Assembly (NCBI GenBank): GCA_022567055.1
Contig: JADFHU010000143.1
Span: 1-9,925 of the forward strand
DNA: 9,925 bases
Origin: Planctomycetota bacterium
GTDB lineage: Bacteria; Planctomycetota; Phycisphaerae; Sedimentisphaerales; Anaerobacaceae
Direction of reading: 5' to 3'
The notes under the pieces are model-generated. The model saw only the letters and a program-made list of their open reading frames with translations, ran no database searches and was not told the DNA's origin. Every line of letters begins with the position of its first letter. The first letter of the stretch is position 1. Positions 6,141 through 9,925 of this stretch are shown in pieces. The position numbers and the translations under genes are program-made.

Positions 6141-8384
6141 TCACAGGTTTTCGAAGACCCAGACCTTGGGGTTGTACCATCCGATTGAGATGATATCGAG
6201 GTCACCGTCGTCGTCGAGATCGACGGCTTGCGTCCCGTCGTGGTGATCGATTTGATCCTTGGGGCCTCGGTCGATGACGTGTTGTTGCCAGTGTGCACCT
6301 CGACCCTTGTTCTCAAACAGGACGACGCGATTCTCTGACATGCCGCGGTGCTCGCCGATGACGACGTCCGGATCCCCATCGTTGTCGAAATCGCCCGTGT
6401 CCATACTGAATCCCTGGCCGGCAATCTCGCCCAGTTTGTGTTGGATCCACGCGCCGGTGGGATCCGCCGGGGCTTCAAACCACCACACGTCGGTCCCTTT
6501 TTCCAAGGCCACCACGGCATCCAGACGGCCATCGCCGTTCACATCGACGAGATCTACACGGTCCGGCTCGCCTTGGGTTATCCGACCCATACGGTGAGTG
6601 GTCCACTTGCCTCCGTCGTTCCGTAACCACTGATCGCCCAGCAGCAGGTCCAGATCCCCATCCCGATCGATATCCCCATGATCGAGGTCTTCCCCCTGGG
6701 GTGGAGAACTCACCGTGGTGCTGAGCAGGGCAGAGGTCCAGGGTGTTTTCGCGGGGTTGGCCGGGACCTTCAACGCGTGGATTCCACCGCCGTCCCGATG
6801 CCAGGAAAGAGCCACCTGTAGATCTTTACCCAGTCGGGCAACCGTGCAGCCCTGCAGGAAATCACCGCCGCCGGTGTACTGGATATTTCTGTGAATCGTA
6901 AATTGTCCCTTGCCATCGTTGCGGGCCCAAACAAAGGAGGTGTTCTCGGCCGCGCCCACACCCTCGGTACCCAGGATATCCGGATGCCCGTCCAGGTCGA
7001 AATCATGGACCGCCGCCATGTTCCGCAACGGCGCTCCGATGGTGTGACGCTCCCATGGGTCAGTGAAATTTGCGGGCTGCCTCCACCACCAGCCACCGGC
7101 GATCAGATCCTTGCGCCCGTCGGCATCCAGGTCAGCCGCCTGAATAAACATGGCTCGATCGGGGAGATCATCGATCAAGTGACGTTTCCAGGTACCGAGG
7201 TTAACGGGTGTGGCTCCTTGGTTGAGGAGAATGTCGACGCGCGGCGCGTGATGGTTGTAGGGTTTCATGAGGATATCAACGTCCCCGTCCCCGTCCAGGT
7301 CGGCCAACTGGCCTTCGTGGATACCCTGTCCGTGCGAGGCCACGGTCTCCTGAAAGGTTCCCCTGCCGTTGCCGTACCAAACGTAGGTCTTGGCGTTGTC
7401 ACCGGCCCCCGGCTGGCCCATGTCACCGATCATGATGTCCAGGTGGCCGTCATTGTCCAAATCTCCTACTTCACAGGTGTGGCCGTGAATCACGTAACGC
7501 AGGGGGTGGGCGATCCAGGTCGCCCCGTTCCATTCATACCATTTAGCCACGCCATCCATGTCCCCGGGACTGAACACGACCTCCGGTCGGCCGCCCTCGA
7601 CCAACTGGCCCACCGTGCATTGGGTAAAGGTCATTGCCTGGTCGATGACATGTTCTTGATAAAGAGTCCCGCCCTGATGCTTGAACCAGCGGCCACCGCC
7701 CAGGATATCCACCTTACCGTCCAAATCGATATCCATGGGCTTTATGGGGAACCCCTCACGCTCACGACCGGTCGTCCAGGTGTAAATCACCGTGCCCTGC
7801 CAGGGCCCTGAGTCTCTCGGATGCTCGGGGATTTCATACAACAGGAGTTTCTTGTCCTGCTGATTCCAGGTGACAAACTCCATCTGACCGTCACCATCAA
7901 AATCACCGATGATCTGGTCGTGGTGTTTGGAACCACCGCTGTTCTTGATTTCACGACGCGTCCAGGGGCGGTCGAAGTCAGGATAGGGGTTTTCCCACCA
8001 CCAAATCTTGTTGCCGCTGGCATCCTGACCGAAGATCACGTCGATATCCCCATCGCGGTCGATGTCAAAGGTGGTGCCCCCGGCTTCGGTCTTTAATCGA
8101 GACGCGTCAATGACCTTCTTGTCCCAGGTCGAGCCGGTATACTTGTACCAAACCACGGATGGGGTTTTGGTCCGTTCCGTGACCACGAAATCCATGACGC
8201 CATCTTTGTCGAGATCCGCCACGACACATGCCGTCTGCTGATTGCCGCCGTTGGGACCGGGCAGGGTGACACGTTTCCATTGGACACGGGCCTCTGTGAC
8301 AGAACAGCACGCCAGGCACAGACATACTATCGAGAAGAAGCGGAGTGACTTGGATGTTCTGTTTTTCGGACAATCGCGTGTCAT
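6141..8384 (-). CDS. Secreted FG-GAP/VCBS repeat protein, probably two seven-bladed beta-propellers
   Basis: This 747-residue exported protein has a signal peptide at about 1-32 (hydrophobic FFSIVCLCLACCSV, cleavage near TEA). The double Cys does not form a good lipobox. Twelve Asp-rich calcium-loop motifs of DxDxDGxxD type begin at residues 57, 107, 161, 218, 308, 362, 418, 461, 571, 614, 665 and 722. Two further repeats, near 260 (GQLVEGGRPEVVFS) and 516 (ARLGKDLQVALS), have lost the Asp residues. Spacing is 42-57 residues throughout, so 14 blades are implied, enough for two seven-bladed propellers. WWxE and WYN-type strand ends recur. Family knowledge suggests calcium-dependent binding of proteins or glycans outside the cell; no enzyme site is seen. 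GGAGG (8398-8394) sits nine bases before ATG 8384. It lies downstream of the single-propeller gene and the oxidoreductase remnant, in the same direction. Confidence 0.9.
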   Translation of the reverse strand: MTRDCPKNRTSKSLRFFSIVCLCLACCSVTEARVQWKRVTLPGPNGGNQQTACVVADLDKDGVMDFVVTERTKTPSVVWYKYTGSTWDKKVIDASRLKTEAGGTTFDIDRDGDIDVIFGQDASGNKIWWWENPYPDFDRPWTRREIKNSGGSKHHDQIIGDFDGDGQMEFVTWNQQDKKLLLYEIPEHPRDSGPWQGTVIYTWTTGREREGFPIKPMDIDLDGKVDILGGGRWFKHQGGTLYQEHVIDQAMTFTQCTVGQLVEGGRPEVVFSPGDMDGVAKWYEWNGATWIAHPLRYVIHGHTCEVGDLDNDGHLDIMIGDMGQPGAGDNAKTYVWYGNGRGTFQETVASHGQGIHEGQLADLDGDGDVDILMKPYNHHAPRVDILLNQGATPVNLGTWKRHLIDDLPDRAMFIQAADLDADGRKDLIAGGWWWRQPANFTDPWERHTIGAPLRNMAAVHDFDLDGHPDILGTEGVGAAENTSFVWARNDGKGQFTIHRNIQYTGGGDFLQGCTVARLGKDLQVALSWHRDGGGIHALKVPANPAKTPWTSALLSTTVSSPPQGEDLDHGDIDRDGDLDLLLGDQWLRNDGGKWTTHRMGRITQGEPDRVDLVDVNGDGRLDAVVALEKGTDVWWFEAPADPTGAWIQHKLGEIAGQGFSMDTGDFDNDGDPDVVIGEHRGMSENRVVLFENKGRGAHWQQHVIDRGPKDQIDHHDGTQAVDLDDDGDLDIISIGWYNPKVWVFENL

Positions 8385-8393
8385 GATGACTTA

Positions 8394-8398
8394 CCTCC
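8394..8398 (-). promoter_or_regulatory. Ribosome binding site of the larger FG-GAP gene
   Basis: GGAGG on the minus strand, nine bases before ATG 8384. It lies inside the out-of-frame reading frame that continues from the oxidoreductase remnant start at 8496, so ribosomes starting there would run over it. Confidence 0.6.
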
Positions 8399-8415
8399 AA
8401 AGGATTGTTTCGTTG

Positions 8416-8496
8416 TTTCGGAGTATCCATCCAGGCCTTGCTGTGAGCCTGACCCATGAACTGGGTCCCGACGACTCCGATATTGACTTCCTTCAT
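8416..8496 (-). pseudogene. Truncated 5' end of a Gfo/Idh/MocA-family oxidoreductase gene
   Basis: From ATG 8496 the frame reads MKEVNIGVVGTQFMGQAHSK followed by AWMDTPK. This is the characteristic first beta strand, Rossmann glycine turn and AHS-x-AW helix of NAD(P)-dependent Gfo/Idh/MocA dehydrogenases, which are normally about 350-450 residues long. After residue 27 the similarity ends. The frame stays open to a stop at 8109-8107, but that part runs out of frame through the signal peptide and first repeat of the larger FG-GAP gene, so the gene body is missing. AGGAG (8508-8504) seven bases before the ATG is a good ribosome site. The ATG overlaps the upstream gene's TGA as ATGA, the sign of former translational coupling. 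The second glycine of the GxGxxG turn is Gln here; I recall similar variants in planctomycete members. An internal deletion is the simplest cause; an assembly join is possible. Confidence 0.72.
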
Positions 8497-9722
8497 TTGG
8501 ACACTCCTGTTTTCGGGCTTCCTTTGGTTTGAGGTGAACCCCTGGTCAACACGCGCCGACGATAGGCCGGATGCCACCAACCGAGATCGTCGAATCGGTC
8601 GGCCGATTTGTTTTCCCAGACCTCAACGGGGGAATACGTCCCCCCGTGGTTGGCCCCCATGACATCCGGGTCGCCGTCGCCGTCGATATCCGCGACACGA
8701 ATCAGATGGGATCCCTTGGTGGAGAGAATCTGTTTTTCCCAGTGCGTCCCATCCTGAGGGTTGTAGTAAACAGCGACTTCGTCGGGATCCTGGCCCTGGT
8801 GCATGGCAGCGGTAACCACGTCAATACGACCGTCCAAGTTTAGATCCGCCGTCACCATGCCGTGAATGACGCATTCAATACGTCGTTCGATGACATGCTC
8901 GACCCAGTCGCTCTGCTTCGGATCGGATGGGCCTTCAAACCAAGAGAGTCTATGGTACTGGTCCTTGAGCTCTGCAGGAGAGAGTACGACATCCCATCGT
9001 CCGTCCCCATTGAGATCGGCCACCTGGACCGTGGCGCTTCGGTGCCACCTCGCAAATTCATGGGGAGGCCATGCAACGTCTGAAATCGTTCCTGGATTCT
9101 CATACCAGATCCCGCCTATGACGATATCGTCGTCGCCATCTCGATCGAGATCATGCAGGGCCAGTCCCTCACCGTGGGGACAATCGATGATCTTCTTCGT
9201 CCAAAGACTGTTCTGCTCCTGCTTCCAGAGATGGATCTTGTTCCCGGCCTTGTGTCCAAAATCAGACTGATCGCGTGTGACAATGTCCAGATCCCCGTCT
9301 CGATCCAAGTCGGACAATTCCACGTCATGCGTCGGGTGGTCCGCCACGGCATGGGCGTTCCAAGGTCCCGATCCAGGGTCACGTTCCGGCAGCGGGTTTT
9401 CATACCAGATCAGGCCGCCCATGACGACATCGAGATCTCCGTCCCCATCGATGTCACCCACCTCGCCGTCCACGGTTCTGTAGCCGCCCGCGCTGATCAC
9501 GGCTTTGCTCCAATCCGGATTCCGATACCAGACCAGAGGGCCGCGTCTGCCACCGATCAGGATGTCGCAAAGGCTGTCTCCGTCGATGTCTCCCAGCATC
9601 TTCGCCCACGGGCTCTCGGGTGCTTTGTCATCAATGATGACGTGTTCGAATGGCACGGCCCCCCAGGCCAGGGAAAAGGGAAGCCCAAGCAGCAAAACGA
9701 CAATCGACAGTTTGAGTATCAT
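8493..9722 (-). CDS. Secreted seven-bladed FG-GAP/VCBS propeller protein
   Basis: This 409-residue exported protein has a signal peptide at about 1-21 (MILKLSIVVLLLGLPFSLAW, cleavage near AWG). Seven DxDxDG-type loops start at residues 45, 90, 138, 191, 236, 293 and 345, matching one complete seven-bladed propeller. The first loop is altered (DIDGDSLCD). WYENP occurs twice (106-110, 206-210). After the last blade a Trp/Arg-rich tail (380-409, GWWHPAYRRR then a Lys/Ser/Pro end) is not part of the repeat pattern. The start is set at ATG 9722 because CGAGG (9735-9731) is eight bases away; upstream GTG 9731 and ATG 9728 lie on or too near that site. Calcium-dependent binding outside the cell is expected from the family; no catalytic motif is seen. 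The stop overlaps the start of the oxidoreductase remnant by ATGA. It is first in a probable operon with the larger FG-GAP gene. Confidence 0.9.
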   Translation of the reverse strand: MILKLSIVVLLLGLPFSLAWGAVPFEHVIIDDKAPESPWAKMLGDIDGDSLCDILIGGRRGPLVWYRNPDWSKAVISAGGYRTVDGEVGDIDGDGDLDVVMGGLIWYENPLPERDPGSGPWNAHAVADHPTHDVELSDLDRDGDLDIVTRDQSDFGHKAGNKIHLWKQEQNSLWTKKIIDCPHGEGLALHDLDRDGDDDIVIGGIWYENPGTISDVAWPPHEFARWHRSATVQVADLNGDGRWDVVLSPAELKDQYHRLSWFEGPSDPKQSDWVEHVIERRIECVIHGMVTADLNLDGRIDVVTAAMHQGQDPDEVAVYYNPQDGTHWEKQILSTKGSHLIRVADIDGDGDPDVMGANHGGTYSPVEVWENKSADRFDDLGWWHPAYRRRVLTRGSPQTKGSPKTGVSK

Positions 9723-9730
9723 GGCCATCA

Positions 9731-9735
9731 CCTCG
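9731..9735 (-). promoter_or_regulatory. Ribosome binding site that sets the start of the single-propeller gene
   Basis: CGAGG on the minus strand, eight bases before ATG 9722. The alternative starts GTG 9731 and ATG 9728 overlap it or leave only two bases, so they are less likely. Confidence 0.6.
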
Positions 9736-9776
9736 ATTTTAAAAGGTAAACCTCAACGTCGCCTAACTATCAGGGC

Positions 9777-9789
9777 ATGCCTTCGGCAT
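9777..9789. repeat. Short perfect palindrome with GCCTTCGGC core
   Basis: ATGCC-TTC-GGCAT gives a five-base stem and three-base loop. It lies in the leader of the propeller operon, about 55 bases before the start codon. No T-run follows on the minus strand, so it is not an obvious terminator. The same core recurs at the right edge of the window. Confidence 0.45.
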
Positions 9790-9820
9790 ACGTAAGGTGT
9801 CTTTGCCACATAATGAAACC

Positions 9821-9849
9821 ATAATCATCATGAGCCATTACCAATTCAA
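9821..9849 (-). promoter_or_regulatory. Weak promoter candidate for the propeller operon
   Basis: On the minus strand TTGAAT (9849-9844) and GATTAT (9826-9821) are 17 bases apart, each with about four of six consensus matches. A start near 9814 would give a leader of about 90 bases containing the palindrome at 9777-9789. The surrounding stretch is AT-rich, so the match may be chance. Confidence 0.25.
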
Positions 9850-9881
9850 TGGTTCGTGCAAACAAAAAACAGACAATTTAC

Positions 9882-9908
9882 CATGAAGAGCATGAAGACC
9901 ATGAAGAG
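9882..9908 (+). repeat. Three tandem copies of a 9-bp unit CATGAAGA(G/C)
   Basis: CATGAAGAG (9882-9890), CATGAAGAC (9891-9899) and CATGAAGAG (9900-9908) follow each other without a break, with one variable last base. They lie between genes and lead straight into the palindrome at 9911-9925. Nine bases keep a reading frame, but no gene is visible here. Confidence 0.75.
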
Positions 9909-9910
9909 AT

Positions 9911-9925
9911 TTGGCCTTCGGCCAA
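9911..9925. repeat. Perfect palindrome at the right edge
   Basis: TTGGCC-TTC-GGCCAA gives a six-base stem and three-base loop, ending exactly at the window edge, so its full extent is unknown. It shares the core GCCTTCGGC with the palindrome at 9777-9789. It could be part of an intergenic repeat family or the terminator of a gene to the right. Confidence 0.55.

Noticed and set aside
6891..7811. Plus-strand open frame of 306 codons opposite the larger FG-GAP gene
   Set aside because: The repeated Asp codons (GAY) read as long open frames on the opposite strand; the recurring hydrophobic pattern is a mirror of the FG-GAP repeats.
8308..8325. Lipoprotein signal (double Cys) in the larger FG-GAP protein
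   Set aside because: The residues before each Cys (CLA-C and LAC-C) do not fit the usual L-(A/S/T/V/I)-(G/A/S)-C lipobox, and a normal cleavage site TEA follows.
6300..9600. Many near-identical short DNA stretches rich in GATC, GTCG and CCCCATCG
   Set aside because: They encode the DxDxDG loops of the two propeller proteins, so protein repeats explain them and no separate DNA repeat is needed.
9153..9749. Plus-strand open frame of 198 codons opposite the smaller FG-GAP gene
   Set aside because: It is the same mirror effect of the Asp-rich repeats; it also runs across the real gene's start and ribosome site.
9882..9908. Possible CRISPR array at the right edge
   Set aside because: The units are only 9 bases, directly abutting with no spacers, so they are a plain tandem repeat.

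Overview
The window looks like a piece of a Planctomycetota or related PVC-group chromosome, probably from an environmental genome. This is judged from the protein families, because no rRNA or taxonomic marker is present. A very large secreted CotH-type protein with lamin-tail and chitobiase-like domains, a parallel beta-helix protein with a PKD-like tail, and two Asp-rich FG-GAP/VCBS propeller proteins beside a Gfo/Idh/MocA fragment are all typical of that group.

Layout, left to right. (1) 1-420, minus: the first 140 codons of a gene that leaves the window. They carry a DGGID...ETK pattern typical of PD-(D/E)XK (Mrr-like) nucleases, so this may be a restriction or defence protein. (2) 421-833: no intact gene; a start-less protein-like frame, a weak promoter candidate and a doubled GGGGA-type motif. 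(3) 834-2339, minus: secreted beta-helix protein with a C-terminal PKD-like domain. (4) 2340-2541: divergent promoter region. (5) 2542-6105, plus: 1187-residue secreted CotH/lamin-tail protein. (6) 6106-6140: short convergent gap. (7) 9722-6141, minus: a tight group of an FG-GAP propeller gene (8493-9722), the first about 27 codons of a Gfo/Idh/MocA oxidoreductase overlapping that gene's stop codon as ATGA, and a second, larger FG-GAP protein (6141-8384). (8) 9723-9925: leader with a weak promoter candidate, two palindromes sharing a GCCTTCGGC core, and a three-copy 9-bp tandem repeat at the right edge.

All four complete genes encode signal peptides and have no cytoplasmic catalytic domain that I recognise, so the main content is an envelope or extracellular set of repeat-built scaffold proteins. 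The propellers should bind calcium through their DxDxDG loops. The intracellular exceptions are the edge nuclease-like gene and the oxidoreductase remnant.

The two items most worth following are the edge-truncated nuclease-like gene and the oxidoreductase remnant. The remnant shows that an operon of propeller, sugar-type dehydrogenase and propeller has lost the body of its middle gene by deletion.
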